This document shows, piece by piece, positions 16,454-25,444 of a stretch of DNA of 52,798 bases; the stretch's first letter is position 1, and the number at the start of each line of letters is the position of its first letter. The stretch spans positions 1 to 52,798 of the forward strand of contig CAIZEI010000071.1 of the NCBI GenBank assembly GCA_903931945.1, given 5' to 3'. The notes under the pieces are model-generated. The model made no database searches and was not told the DNA's origin. It saw only the letters and a program-made list of their open reading frames with translations. A program made the translations under genes and the position numbers. This DNA comes from an uncultured Hyphomicrobiales bacterium (GTDB taxonomy: Bacteria > Pseudomonadota > Alphaproteobacteria > Rhizobiales > Beijerinckiaceae).

Positions 16454-18094
16454 CTATTCCGCGTCAGGCCGGAATTTGGTTTCTGGCGTCAGCCCCTTTT
16501 GTTGACGCTGCGCGCTGATGCGCCCGTTCTCAAGGTAATGTCCGCTGGCTGCAAGGTCAGCGGCCCTGTCCCATTCCTTTGACCAGTCGCCGAGCGAATA
16601 GCCAAACCAGGGGGATTGCGGACGCAATGCGGGAAGTCCCAGTTCTTCCCAGATTTTTTTGGTGTTTTCCATATAGGGCTTCTTTGGCAACGCAAGCGGT
16701 GGCATGGCCGATTTCATTGTCGCATCCATGAGCAGGGTTGAATCTTCCTCGCCGCCATGTTCGCGCTTTGGTCCGTGGCCCTGACCGCGCGATTCCACAG
16801 TGCGCACGTCATGCACAGGATTCGAACGATAGGCGAGCGTCCATAACAGCGCATCGGCATTGTCCGGATCTATATCGTCGTTCACGGCGATGCATATCTT
16901 GCCGCAATCGCCCTTGAAGAATGCGGCGCCATAGAGCGCGCGCCAGATTTCCGTGCGTGGCATATTCCGTTCGCAAACGATTGTTGTGACGCGCAGCAAT
17001 CCGGTCAAAGGTTCGTGCAGGGCGACTCGTTTGACGCCCTTGATTCCGAGCCCATCGCGCAGATGCGCGAGAAACAGCGGCTCATAGGCGACGCGCTTGA
17101 TGACGCTGGATTCGCTTGGCGCGACCTGACTGATATAGGATGGAATGATCGGGTGCTTGCGATGCGTGATAGCCGTAATCCGCATTGGCATATTGAATTC
17201 TTCAAGCGCCACATGGCCATGCGATTCGCCAAACGGAGCTTCGGGCTCGACATATTCGGTATCGATGAAACCCTCGATCACAACTTCAGATTCCGCCGGA
17301 ACCATCAGATCGACCGTACGGCATTTCACAATATTGATCGGCGCGCCTGCGAGTCCGCCAGCGACATCAAGTTCATCGACGCCGGCAGGGAGCTTCTGCG
17401 GCCCCATAAAGGCGACGTAGGGCGGGCAACCCAGCACGATCGCGCAGGGCATTTCCTTGTCGCCGCGCTTTTGGTGCGCGAGGTAATGCTGATAGCCGCC
17501 AGCGCCGCCGACTCGTGTGGCCATACGCACCACGAGCCTGTCGCAAGCCTTCAAGGCTGCGCGATACGTGCCCATGTTCTGCACGCCCGTGGCGGGATCG
17601 CGCGTGACGACGTTGGTCGCGGTCAGCGTCGGCGCTGAATCGAATCCAGGCGTCGAGACGGGGATCGGGAGGCGGTCGAGTCCCTTGCCTTCGCCGATGA
17701 GATCGCGGCCCTCGTGGACTACGTCATGGCATGGCGCTTCCGACACGACGCGCGGCTTCACCGGATGCGCGATGGCGTGGTCCCATTTGGCCTGTATCTC
17801 ATCGACCGGAGCATCCATGCCGATGGAATAGATTTGCCGATTGGCGGCGATGGCCCCGACAACAACGGGAATGTCGTAGGCGCGTCCAAGCCCATCGACA
17901 ATGTTGGTGAACAAAAACGCCTTGCGGTCCTTTTCGTCGATGCCGCCAACAAATTGCCAGCGCACCAGTGGATGCAATTCGGAATCCTTGTCGATCTTGC
18001 GATCGACTGTCACGAGTAGTCCCGCCGTTCGCAGGGCGTCCAGATGTTCGCGGAGGTCGCGATAGCCACGCGCGCGTTGGATGTCTTCTGTCAT
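16454..18094 (-). CDS. UbiD-family (prenylated-FMN) decarboxylase
   Basis: About 546 aa. N-terminal YRDLREHLDALRTAGLL, the N-V-x-x-D-P segment at TATNVVTRDPATGVQNMGTYR, and the E-x-P-F-G-E-S-H-G segment (PEAPFGESHGH) are hallmarks of UbiD-type enzymes that reversibly decarboxylate aromatic or alpha,beta-unsaturated acids with prFMN. The middle Arg/Glu network residues lie in these blocks. The start at 18094 (MTEDIQRARGY) is preferred over the longer frame because it begins at the family N-terminus. It is 22 bp after the amidohydrolase gene and is the fifth gene of the molybdenum-hydroxylase operon. No UbiX-type prenyltransferase is in the window. Likely substrate: the hydroxylated (hetero)aromatic acid from the upstream enzyme (inference). 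Confidence 0.92.
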   Translation of the reverse strand: MTEDIQRARGYRDLREHLDALRTAGLLVTVDRKIDKDSELHPLVRWQFVGGIDEKDRKAFLFTNIVDGLGRAYDIPVVVGAIAANRQIYSIGMDAPVDEIQAKWDHAIAHPVKPRVVSEAPCHDVVHEGRDLIGEGKGLDRLPIPVSTPGFDSAPTLTATNVVTRDPATGVQNMGTYRAALKACDRLVVRMATRVGGAGGYQHYLAHQKRGDKEMPCAIVLGCPPYVAFMGPQKLPAGVDELDVAGGLAGAPINIVKCRTVDLMVPAESEVVIEGFIDTEYVEPEAPFGESHGHVALEEFNMPMRITAITHRKHPIIPSYISQVAPSESSVIKRVAYEPLFLAHLRDGLGIKGVKRVALHEPLTGLLRVTTIVCERNMPRTEIWRALYGAAFFKGDCGKICIAVNDDIDPDNADALLWTLAYRSNPVHDVRTVESRGQGHGPKREHGGEEDSTLLMDATMKSAMPPLALPKKPYMENTKKIWEELGLPALRPQSPWFGYSLGDWSKEWDRAADLAASGHYLENGRISAQRQQKGLTPETKFRPDAE

Positions 18095-18116
18095 GTCGCT
18101 CTCGCGGTTCGTGGTC

Positions 18117-19094
18117 TTAAAGGCCAAACAGCTTTTCAGCCAGTCCGCCGTTGATCGATGCGGTTTCACTGGCCGAGAAGCCTGCTTCGCGCACAACATC
18201 CATGGGCTTGAGATCGCCAATCGGAAATGGGGCGTCCGATCCCATCATCAGGCGCCCAACGCCAACCTTGTCAGCAAGAAAGCGCAGCGTTGCTGCATCA
18301 TGCACAATCGTGTCGTAATACAATTGTGCGAGACTTTCAGCGGGATTTCCCAGGCTCTTGTCGAGGGTCCAGGACTTTGTCAGTCGCCCCAGCGCCCAGG
18401 GCAATCCCGCGCCGCCGATGCCGGCGACAATCCTGGCGTTCCTGTATTTCAGGATATGTCCGGAATAGATGATGCGGCTGACGGCGATCAAAGTATCGGT
18501 GATGCGACCGATAGCATTGGCCATGCCGTAATCGGCGTTGCGTTTGTCGCCGCTCTCGAACACGGGGTGGATAAAGAGCGCCATGCCAAGCTCGTCCGCC
18601 GCTTTCCAGAAGGGTTCAAGCTGGGGATCGTCGAGCACGCCGCCAACGCCCTTGGGCTGTGTGCCGATCATCGCGCCGCGCATCCCCATGGCGTGCGCCT
18701 CGCGCAGAACGTCTGCAGCTCGCGCGCCATCCTGCAAGGGCACGGTGGCGAGTGCGACAAATCGCGGCTGCGATTTGGCGAGCGCCGCAAGATGGCGATT
18801 GATCAGCCGCGCCCAGCGCGCGCCCTCTTCAGCCGGCAATTCATAGCCAAACATATCGAGCCAGCCGCCAAAAACCTGGCGCTCGACGCCTTGTTCGTCC
18901 ATCCATTTGAGGCGCGCGCCGATATCGATCAATGGTTTGGCGACAGGACGCGTTGGCTTGCCGCCGGCAAAGCCAAGTCCAAAGCCGCCTGCGGGATCCG
19001 GAACAAGTTTCAGCGAGGGGAAAGTCGCGGCTTCCGTCTCGATCGCCGCCATCAGATCGGGCGGAGCGATATGCGCGTGGCAGTCGATAATCAT
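18117..19094 (-). CDS. Amidohydrolase family 2 (ACMSD-like) protein lacking a family His
   Basis: 325 aa. TIM-barrel metal-site residues are visible: His6 and His8 in DCHAHIAPP, His176 in LFIHPVF and Asp287 in GSDAPFP. In ACMSD and the resorcylate/carboxyvanillate decarboxylases another catalytic His precedes a G-G-x-x-P motif; here the corresponding place reads GIGGAGLP, with Ile226 where His is expected. Relatives decarboxylate, hydrolyse or hydrate aromatic and muconate-type acids. The ATG overlaps the stop of the molybdenum subunit gene (ATGA), so it is firmly part of that operon. Activity is open: a decarboxylase, a ring hydrolase or a non-catalytic form. Confidence 0.88.
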   Translation of the reverse strand: MIIDCHAHIAPPDLMAAIETEAATFPSLKLVPDPAGGFGLGFAGGKPTRPVAKPLIDIGARLKWMDEQGVERQVFGGWLDMFGYELPAEEGARWARLINRHLAALAKSQPRFVALATVPLQDGARAADVLREAHAMGMRGAMIGTQPKGVGGVLDDPQLEPFWKAADELGMALFIHPVFESGDKRNADYGMANAIGRITDTLIAVSRIIYSGHILKYRNARIVAGIGGAGLPWALGRLTKSWTLDKSLGNPAESLAQLYYDTIVHDAATLRFLADKVGVGRLMMGSDAPFPIGDLKPMDVVREAGFSASETASINGGLAEKLFGL

Positions 19095-21487
19095 GGCAGG
19101 CGTCCTTTCAGTTTCGCTTCGGCGATGGCGTCGGAAATGGCGGTTGTCCGGATGGGGAGTTTTTCAAATCGAATGCCGAGCGCGCGCACGGCGTCGTTGA
19201 TCGCGCCCGATACAGCGGCAGGCGCGCCAAGATAACCCGATTCTCCCGATCCCTTTTGTCCGAATACGGTCAGCGGAGAGGGCGTGCAGTGATGCACAAT
19301 TTCGACATGCGGAATTTCGCTCGCCGAGGGCAGGAGATAATCCATGAACGACTGGCTCATCATCTGGCCGTCCGCGTCATAGACAAATTCTTCCAGCAGC
19401 GCGGCGCCGATGCCATGCGCGATGCCGCCGAGCGTCATTCCCTTGACGATATGCGGATTGATGACGACGCCGCAATCGTGGCCGATGACATAGCGACGCA
19501 AGTCAGGCTTGCCGAGTTCGGGGTCGATGACAACAAGCACGATATGAAATTCGAACGAATGGCAGGGATACATCTGCACGCGGCCATCAGGGGTTGGCAA
19601 AGCCTCGCCGGTTGGCGTCTGCATGATGAACGAGGCTTCAAGACCGGGTTCCGCGCCAGGCGGCAATTCATGGAAATGCCGGTGCGCGATGGCGACGACG
19701 TCAAGCCATTTCAGTGACTGTTCGCCATGCGACAGATTGCCGTCGCAGTAGTTCACAGCATCCACTGCGCAACCAAATCGATGCGCCCCGATCGCGCGAA
19801 ATTTATCTTTCAGTTTCTCTGCAGCCTTGAATGCAGCGCCCCCAAGCATGATCGCCATGCGGCTGCCCACCGGCGAGTTGCCCGGCAGGCTCGACAGAGA
19901 ATCAGGACGCGTAACGCGAATTCTGGCAGGATCGATTTCAAGCGCTTCGCCAACTGCGGTCGCGACCAGCGTCTCGTGTCCCTGACCCGACGAGGTTGTA
20001 TGAATGGCGACATTGATATCGCCAAGCGCATCAATGTTGATGCGGCATGATTCCATCCAGGTTGTTGTCGTATTCTTCGGGTTCAGCAATGGCTCGAAGG
20101 ACGAATTGCCGCCCGAAGGCTCGAGGCAGGCGGCGACGCCAATGCCCGCCATCAGACCCTCGTCGCGCAGCCGGTCGCGCTCTGCAACGAGTTCTGGCCA
20201 GTTCACATGCGTCAGAACCTTGTCGACGACCGTGTGGTAATCGCCGCTGTCGTAACGCGTGCCGCTCGGGATCAGATAGGGAAATTCATCCGAACGAATG
20301 AGATTTCGGCGGCGGACTTCGATGCGATCGACGCCGACGGCTTCAGCCACACGATCCACCATGGCCTCAATGGCGTAATTTGTCGGCGACTGGCCGAACC
20401 CGCGCACAGCTTCTTCGACAGCCTTGTTGGTGGTGACGGAGATCGCGTGATAATGCACGCTTTTGATGCGATAGGGGCCGACAATCGCGCCGATAGGTTT
20501 GCCGAGCTGGAATGGCGCGCGACCGGCGTAAGCGCCGGCATTGTCAAGCGCCCGCATCTTCATGCTGTTGATGACGCCATCCGAATTGAAAGCAACATCG
20601 ATATCGAAAATGCGTTCGGGTCCATGCGCATCGCCCGAGCGCATGTTTTCCAGGCGATCCTCGAGCAGGCGGACGGGGCGATTGAGCTTGCGCGCGAGAT
20701 AACCTGTGAGCACGCTATGCTTGATGCCGCGCTTGACGCCATAGCTGCCGCCAACATCGACATCGTAATGCACGCGAACGCCGTTCATCGGAAGTCGCAG
20801 CGCGCGAGCGATCTGGTCGGCGTATTTTGGCATCTGGATTGAGGCGTTGACATCAAGCACCGCGCCCCATGGGTCCCATTGCGCCAGCACGCCGAAGGTC
20901 TCGATGGGGACGGTTGCGTTGCGTCCCCATGTCACGCGAAGCGAGAGCTGGCTGTCGCTTGCGGCGAAATGTTCATCGACGTCGCCCCAGTTGAAAACGC
21001 GATCCAGCAGCACATTTGAGCCATGCGCGGGATGCACTGGCGTGCTTGACGATTTGTAGGCCTCTTCCGCATCAATGACATGCGGAAGCGCTTCATAGAC
21101 GATATCGACACGCTCGGCGGCGTCTTCTGCGATCGCGCGTGTTTCGGCGACAACGGCCGCGACCCATTCTCCCATGTAACGCGTCGCGCCGACCGCGAGC
21201 GGATAGCGCTGGACATGGGGCGTATCCAGCCCGTTCATCAAGGGTTCGCAGGCGGCGGCAAGCTCGGCGCCGTCGACGACGCCATGAACGCCGGGCAGCG
21301 CCAGCGCACGCGATGCGTCGATCGAGACAATGCGCGCGGCCGCATGTTGGGACGGAACAAGGGCGACGTGCAGCATCGCCTCGGCGGCAATGTCGGCAAT
21401 GTACTTGCCCTTGCCAACCACGAAACGACGGTCTTCGCGCACGCGTCTGTCTGTCGAGATATAACGGAAAGCGCGGGGAGCGTTCAT
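19091..21487 (-). CDS. Xanthine-dehydrogenase-family molybdenum hydroxylase, large (Mo) subunit
   Basis: 798 aa. N-terminal VREDRRFVVGKGKYIADI and the DVDVGGSYGVKRG, EAVRGFGQSPTNYAIE and GQGHETLV blocks are typical of the molybdopterin-binding subunit. The catalytic Glu749 lies in GQKGSGESGYLG near the C-terminus. The CO-dehydrogenase loop (A-Y-x-C-S-F-R) is absent, so it is not a CO oxidiser. It is likely a hydroxylase of an N-heterocycle, aldehyde or aromatic acid, using water as oxygen source. ATG at 21487 overlaps the stop of the iron-sulfur gene; the longer open frame lies within that gene. Its own stop overlaps the next gene. No XdhC/MCP-type maturation factor is nearby. Confidence 0.93.
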   Translation of the reverse strand: MNAPRAFRYISTDRRVREDRRFVVGKGKYIADIAAEAMLHVALVPSQHAAARIVSIDASRALALPGVHGVVDGAELAAACEPLMNGLDTPHVQRYPLAVGATRYMGEWVAAVVAETRAIAEDAAERVDIVYEALPHVIDAEEAYKSSSTPVHPAHGSNVLLDRVFNWGDVDEHFAASDSQLSLRVTWGRNATVPIETFGVLAQWDPWGAVLDVNASIQMPKYADQIARALRLPMNGVRVHYDVDVGGSYGVKRGIKHSVLTGYLARKLNRPVRLLEDRLENMRSGDAHGPERIFDIDVAFNSDGVINSMKMRALDNAGAYAGRAPFQLGKPIGAIVGPYRIKSVHYHAISVTTNKAVEEAVRGFGQSPTNYAIEAMVDRVAEAVGVDRIEVRRRNLIRSDEFPYLIPSGTRYDSGDYHTVVDKVLTHVNWPELVAERDRLRDEGLMAGIGVAACLEPSGGNSSFEPLLNPKNTTTTWMESCRINIDALGDINVAIHTTSSGQGHETLVATAVGEALEIDPARIRVTRPDSLSSLPGNSPVGSRMAIMLGGAAFKAAEKLKDKFRAIGAHRFGCAVDAVNYCDGNLSHGEQSLKWLDVVAIAHRHFHELPPGAEPGLEASFIMQTPTGEALPTPDGRVQMYPCHSFEFHIVLVVIDPELGKPDLRRYVIGHDCGVVINPHIVKGMTLGGIAHGIGAALLEEFVYDADGQMMSQSFMDYLLPSASEIPHVEIVHHCTPSPLTVFGQKGSGESGYLGAPAAVSGAINDAVRALGIRFEKLPIRTTAISDAIAEAKLKGRLP

Positions 21488-21972
21488 GCCGCGTCTCCCG
21501 CATTCGAGCCTGCAAGACGCCGGGCGGCGAGCTCGATGGCCTCGATGATCTGGCCGTAGCCGGTGCAACGGCAGATGTTGCCAGATATAGCGGCGACGAT
21601 TTTTTCGCGGGATGGCGAGGGGTTCTCGCGCAGCAGCGCGTGCGCGGTCAAAATCATGCCGGGCGTGCAATAGCCGCATTGCATTCCATGAGTTTCGCAG
21701 AAAGCGTCCTGAATGAGACTGAGTTCGCCCGGCGCCGGCGCCAGCCCTTCAATCGTGCCGATGGCAAGGCCATCGGCCTGCACGGCAAATATCAGACAGG
21801 CCCGCGCCGGCGCGCCATCGATCAACACTGTGCAAGCGCCGCAGACGCCGTGTTCGCAGCCCGTATGCACGCCGGTGAGGCGCATGTTGTCTCGCAGCGC
21901 GTCAAGCAACGTCAGGCGCGGCTCAACATCGATCTCGTGTTCGACGTGGTTGACGTTCAATAGAACTTTCAT
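21484..21972 (-). CDS. Molybdenum hydroxylase, [2Fe-2S] small subunit
   Basis: 162 aa. Plant-ferredoxin-type cluster ligands Cys39, Cys44, Cys47 and Cys59 (TGCEHGVCGACTVLIDGAPARAC) and the second cluster ligands Cys99, Cys102, Cys134 and Cys136 (QCGYCTPGM and GNICRCTGY) are all present. This subunit carries electrons from the Mo centre to FAD. It overlaps the FAD gene upstream and the Mo gene downstream by ATGA, giving the order FAD, FeS, Mo, which differs from the common Mo-last Cox order only by subunit arrangement. Confidence 0.96.
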   Translation of the reverse strand: MKVLLNVNHVEHEIDVEPRLTLLDALRDNMRLTGVHTGCEHGVCGACTVLIDGAPARACLIFAVQADGLAIGTIEGLAPAPGELSLIQDAFCETHGMQCGYCTPGMILTAHALLRENPSPSREKIVAAISGNICRCTGYGQIIEAIELAARRLAGSNAGDAA

Positions 21973-22844
21973 GTGCGCGCCCGCTTCGCCAGGGCTTCGT
22001 CGCGCGCAGCCAGAAGCGCGCGCAGGGCCAACGCCAAGGCAGCCCGTTTGCGATAGGCGGGGCTTGCGTGGGGGTCAGTCATCATGTCGAGCGTTTCAAT
22101 GGCGACGGACAGCTTTTCGCGGGCTGTCGTTTCGTTGATCCTTGCGCCGGTCAAATCAACAGCGAGTTGTGTTGGCTGGGCCGTCGCGCCGCCAACGCCA
22201 AGCGCGCATGCTACGCATGACCCATTGTCATCCAGCGCCACCTGCGCGGCTGCCGAGACGTAAGCAAAATCGCCATGCCGGGCGCTGATTTCGGTAAAGC
22301 ACGCGCCAATGCGTTGGTGAGTCCAGACGGGGAAATGCGCCTCCACCAGGCAGCCATCTGCGGGGATTGCCGTCGTCATCGGGCCAAGAAAGAAATCTCG
22401 CGCCGCAAACCTTTCACGTCCGCGCGGCGTTTGAACAACGACTGCGCCGCCAAGCGTGGCAAGAACCAGCGGGATTTCTGCAGCCGGATCGGCGTTGGCG
22501 ATGGAGCCGCCAATTGTGCCCCGGTTCCGGATAGCAGAGTGCCCAATCCACGGAAGCGCGCGCGCCAGCAGCGGCAAGTCGAGCGCAACTGTTGCGTTCG
22601 CTTCGGCAAACGCCTGCCGGGTCGCAGCGCCAATTTCGATGTGGTCGCCTTCACGGCGGACAAAGGCGAGTTCCGGGATCCGGGCAATATCGATCAGTGC
22701 GGTGGGCCGCGCCAGTCGCATCGCCATCATCGGCACGAGGGTTTGACCGCCCGCGATCAGTCGGGCGTCCTCGTCGGCAGCCAGCAGCGCGCAAGCTTCT
22801 GTGACGCTGGCGGGCCGGCAATATGTAAATGGCGCTGATTTCAT
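21969..22844 (-). CDS. Molybdenum hydroxylase, FAD-binding medium subunit
   Basis: 291 aa, CoxM/CutM type. The two FAD-binding loops are LIAGGQTLVPMM (29-40) and TIGGSIANADPAAE (110-124), and the C-terminal CO-deh flavoprotein domain follows. It receives electrons from the iron-sulfur subunit and passes them to an acceptor. AGGA precedes the ATG. It is the first gene of the five-gene operon that ends with UbiD, and it starts 149 bp from the divergent FAH-family gene, so the promoter should lie in that gap. Confidence 0.95.
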   Translation of the reverse strand: MKSAPFTYCRPASVTEACALLAADEDARLIAGGQTLVPMMAMRLARPTALIDIARIPELAFVRREGDHIEIGAATRQAFAEANATVALDLPLLARALPWIGHSAIRNRGTIGGSIANADPAAEIPLVLATLGGAVVVQTPRGRERFAARDFFLGPMTTAIPADGCLVEAHFPVWTHQRIGACFTEISARHGDFAYVSAAAQVALDDNGSCVACALGVGGATAQPTQLAVDLTGARINETTAREKLSVAIETLDMMTDPHASPAYRKRAALALALRALLAARDEALAKRART

Positions 22845-22993
22845 CGACGTCCTGAAACGCGGCGGGAGACGATCGCGCCGCGCCGGGCTGCTTTAGGGAG
22901 GGGCCAGGGGCGTGTCAACGCGTCGCCGCGTGCCGGTTTGACCTTTGCGCCGACCGGCTGCTTACTGAAAGCTCAACCGGGCGGGGCATCCAG

Positions 22994-23872
22994 ATGCGTT
23001 TCATGCGTTTTACAGCGGGCGGGCAAGCCCGATTCGGGGTCGCTTCGGACAGCGGCGTCGTGGATCTCACGGGGCGGCTTGCGGGCCAATTTGCGGGGCT
23101 CGACGAGATCGCCTTTGCCAATGCCTATGCAATCGCCGGCGCTGCGGCAAAAGGCGCAGGCGTGGATTTCAGTTTCGACGACGTTGTATTTCTCCCGCCC
23201 ATTGCCCGCCCGGGTAAAATTCTCTGCATTGGCGTCAATTATGGCAAACGCAATGAAGAATACGGGCTTGCCGGGGCGCCGTCGAAATATCCGAATGTCT
23301 TCATGCGCACGCCCGATTCGCTTGTGGGCCATCGCGCAGCGATCGTTCGCCCGCACGTCTCCGAGCAATTCGATTACGAAGGCGAAATCGTTCTCGTAAT
23401 TGGCAAAAAGGGTCGCTATATCGAGCGCGCCAACGCCAACAGCCATATTGCAGGCCTGACCATCGCCAACGAAGGCTCGGTGCGCGACTGGATGGCGCAT
23501 GGAAAATTCAACATCACGCAGGGCAAGAATTTTGACGCCAGCGGCAGCATAGGTCCCTGGATCGATATAACGCCGCTGCCGCCAGACTATGAAATCAGGC
23601 TGCGAACCTGGGTTAATGACGAGTTACGGCAAGACGATACGACGGCCAATATGATCTGGCCGTTCGATTTCCTGATTTCCTATCTTTCGCAATTCGCCAC
23701 ATTGTGTCCAGGCGACGTTATATTGACCGGAACGCCCGTTGGCGCGGGCGCCCGGTTCAATCCGCCAAAGTGGCTGAAGCCCGGAGACCGGCTGAAAATC
23801 GAGGTTTCCGGCCTTGGCGCGCTGGAAAACATCGTCGCGGATGAGAGGGCTATAGAGCGTGGGGACTCCTGA
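22994..23872 (+). CDS. Fumarylacetoacetate hydrolase (FAH) family protein
   Basis: 292 aa: an N-terminal domain, then the FAH catalytic barrel starting PIARPGKILCIGVNYGKRNEE. Metal-site Glu residues are in the DYEGEIVLVIGKKGR block, the NEGSVRDWM loop and the TGTPVGAGARFNPPKWLKPGD end are typical. Relatives hydrolyse fumarylpyruvate or acylpyruvates, or hydrate 2-oxopentenoate, late steps of gentisate and meta-cleavage pathways. A gentisate-dioxygenase-like cupin gene lies 6.4 kb downstream. It is divergent from the molybdenum hydroxylase operon, so both could be switched together. A second ATG three codons in (23003) is possible. Confidence 0.9.
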   Translation: MRFMRFTAGGQARFGVASDSGVVDLTGRLAGQFAGLDEIAFANAYAIAGAAAKGAGVDFSFDDVVFLPPIARPGKILCIGVNYGKRNEEYGLAGAPSKYPNVFMRTPDSLVGHRAAIVRPHVSEQFDYEGEIVLVIGKKGRYIERANANSHIAGLTIANEGSVRDWMAHGKFNITQGKNFDASGSIGPWIDITPLPPDYEIRLRTWVNDELRQDDTTANMIWPFDFLISYLSQFATLCPGDVILTGTPVGAGARFNPPKWLKPGDRLKIEVSGLGALENIVADERAIERGDS

Positions 23873-24033
23873 ACGGTCTCAAAATGCCGGTTTGCTGGCC
23901 TTTTTCTTGCCGCCAGGCCAGTTAGTCCCGATTTATATGGGATATTTTCGTTTTTTTTCGCGACGACCCTTATTTTCCCATTTGCCACAGTGTATCTTTC
24001 ACTCTGGTTCTGATTCGCAAAAGGAGAAACCAC

Positions 24034-24378
24034 ATGGTCAAAGCCGCTACCACCGCCGCCCCGAAGGCCGCCGCCGCCCCCAAGGCGCCGAAAGCCAAGG
24101 TCGACACCGTTACTTTGAAGCACATTGCTACAACCATTGCCGAAACGCATGAACTCTCGAAGAAGCAGGCCAACGCCATTCTCGATGATTTCGTCGCCAA
24201 CGTATCCAAGCACCTCAAGAAGGGCGCACGCATCCGCATCGGCGGACTTGGCATTCTGCAGGTTCGCAAGCGCGCCGCCCGCATGGGCCGCAACCCTGCG
24301 ACGGGCGAAGCCATCAAGATCAAGGCGAGCAAGAAAGTTGCTTTCCGCGCGGCCAAAGAGCTGAAGGAATCGGTCTGA
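24034..24378 (+). CDS. HU-family DNA-binding protein with Ala/Lys/Pro-rich N-terminal extension
   Basis: 114 aa, while HU itself is about 90. The first 23 residues (AATTAAPKAAAAPKAPKAK) form a basic low-complexity tail. The HU core follows: ELSKKQANAILDDFVANV, the GARIRIGGLGILQV saddle and the MGRNPATGEAIKIKASKKVAFRAAKEL arm with the usual RNPxTGE and Pro. It should bend DNA as a dimer in the nucleoid. AAGGAGAAACC precedes the ATG, and a hairpin follows the stop, so it is a single-gene unit. The 160-bp leader is AT-rich, with a run of eight T and a probable promoter. Codon use looks like a highly expressed gene. Confidence 0.93.
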   Translation: MVKAATTAAPKAAAAPKAPKAKVDTVTLKHIATTIAETHELSKKQANAILDDFVANVSKHLKKGARIRIGGLGILQVRKRAARMGRNPATGEAIKIKASKKVAFRAAKELKESV

Positions 24379-24407
24379 TCCGGATTTCTGTTCCAGGTCT
24401 ATTGTGT

Positions 24408-24435
24408 CAAACGGCGGGGTTTTTCCCGCCGTTTG
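24408..24435 (+). terminator. Terminator-like hairpin after the HU gene
   Basis: An 11-bp perfect GC-rich stem (24408-24418 with 24425-24435) around a T-rich loop, 30 bp after the HU stop and 23 bp from the end of the convergent TctC gene. No T run follows the stem. It may serve both directions. Confidence 0.6.
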
Positions 24436-24457
24436 CATGTCAGCGCATTGATGATTT

Positions 24458-25444
24458 TTATGGTTGCGCCTTGATTCCTGCGGACTGAATAATCGGCCCC
24501 CATTTGGCGATTTCGGCAGCGATAAAGGCGTCGAGATCGGCAGGCGTCCCCCCTTCGCCGCTCATTTCAAGGTTGCCGAGCTGCGCTTTGCCCTCCGCGC
24601 CGGCAAGCCAGCCATTGACCGCAGAATTGATGCGAGCGATGGCTGCGGCAGGCGCGCCGGCGGGCGCCATCAGCGCAGACCACGCCGTCGCCTCAAATGT
24701 CGGCAGTCCGCTTTCGGCGACGGTTGGCAAATCAGGCAGCGCCAGGGAATGTCTGCTTCCGGTGATTGCAATCGCCTTGTAGCGATGGTCTTTCAGCAAG
24801 GGCACATGCGCGGGAATGAGATCGGACGCAAGGTCGATCTGTCCGCCGAGCAGCGCTGAAATGATCGGCGTCGAGCCGGGAAATGGCACGTTGATCATGC
24901 TGATTCCTGCAGAAACCTGAAAAAACTCGGACGCGATATGCGCCACCGTTCCATAGCCCGCCGTGCCGATGGTGAGCTTGCCAGGATTCTGTTTCGCATA
25001 GGCGATCCATTCCGCAATGGTCGAGAACGGCGCATCAGCGCGCGCGGTGAACAGGACCGGCGATTTGGCGATCAGAACAATGGACGAAAAGTCTTTCACA
25101 GGATCGAAGGACAGCGAAGGATACAGAAATTTGTTGTTGGCTGTGGGGCCGGTCGAGGTGAACAGCAGCGTCTGCCCGTCCGGTCGCGCTTTGGCGACCA
25201 GGCCCGCCGCGATATTGCCGGCTGCGCCAACGCGATTCTCGACCAGAAAGGGCGCGCCGATGGCCTCGGTCAGGGCTTTGGCGAGTAAGCGCGCCAAAAG
25301 ATCGTTCGGGCCGCCGGCAGGATAGGGGCAGACCATCGTCACGGGGCCGGCAGGCCAGTCCTGAGCTCGCACCGGTCCGCTCGAAACCGTCATTGCGCCA
25401 AACCCGGCAAGCAAGGACTGCGCGCGTCGGCGTGTGATGGTCAT
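24458..25444 (-). CDS. TctC/Bug-type periplasmic binding protein 3 (Bug-like)
   Basis: 328 aa from the ATG at 25444. GGAGGAAGCG lies just ahead of that ATG and would be inside the gene if the upstream ATG (25456) were used. Signal MTITRRRAQSLLAGFGAMTV with a twin-Arg start and an A-x-A-like cut (VRAQD). The mature protein has the classical Bug pattern: VCPYPAGGPNDLLARLLA, VENRVGAAGNIAAGLVAKARPDGQTLL, and TLPTVAESGLPTFEATAWSALMAP. Bug proteins bind carboxylates or amides. It is divergent from the DLH gene, and TGCTAAACTGG in the intergenic gap recurs beside another TctC gene at 43252. Confidence 0.92.
   Translation of the reverse strand: MTITRRRAQSLLAGFGAMTVSSGPVRAQDWPAGPVTMVCPYPAGGPNDLLARLLAKALTEAIGAPFLVENRVGAAGNIAAGLVAKARPDGQTLLFTSTGPTANNKFLYPSLSFDPVKDFSSIVLIAKSPVLFTARADAPFSTIAEWIAYAKQNPGKLTIGTAGYGTVAHIASEFFQVSAGISMINVPFPGSTPIISALLGGQIDLASDLIPAHVPLLKDHRYKAIAITGSRHSLALPDLPTVAESGLPTFEATAWSALMAPAGAPAAAIARINSAVNGWLAGAEGKAQLGNLEMSGEGGTPADLDAFIAAEIAKWGPIIQSAGIKAQP

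Noticed and set aside
19091-21487. Aerobic CO dehydrogenase (CoxL)
   Set aside because: The Cys-containing active-site loop of CoxL is absent, although subunit sizes are similar.
23894-23921. Terminator after the FAH gene
   Set aside because: Only a 6-bp stem around a T-rich loop, with no T run after it.
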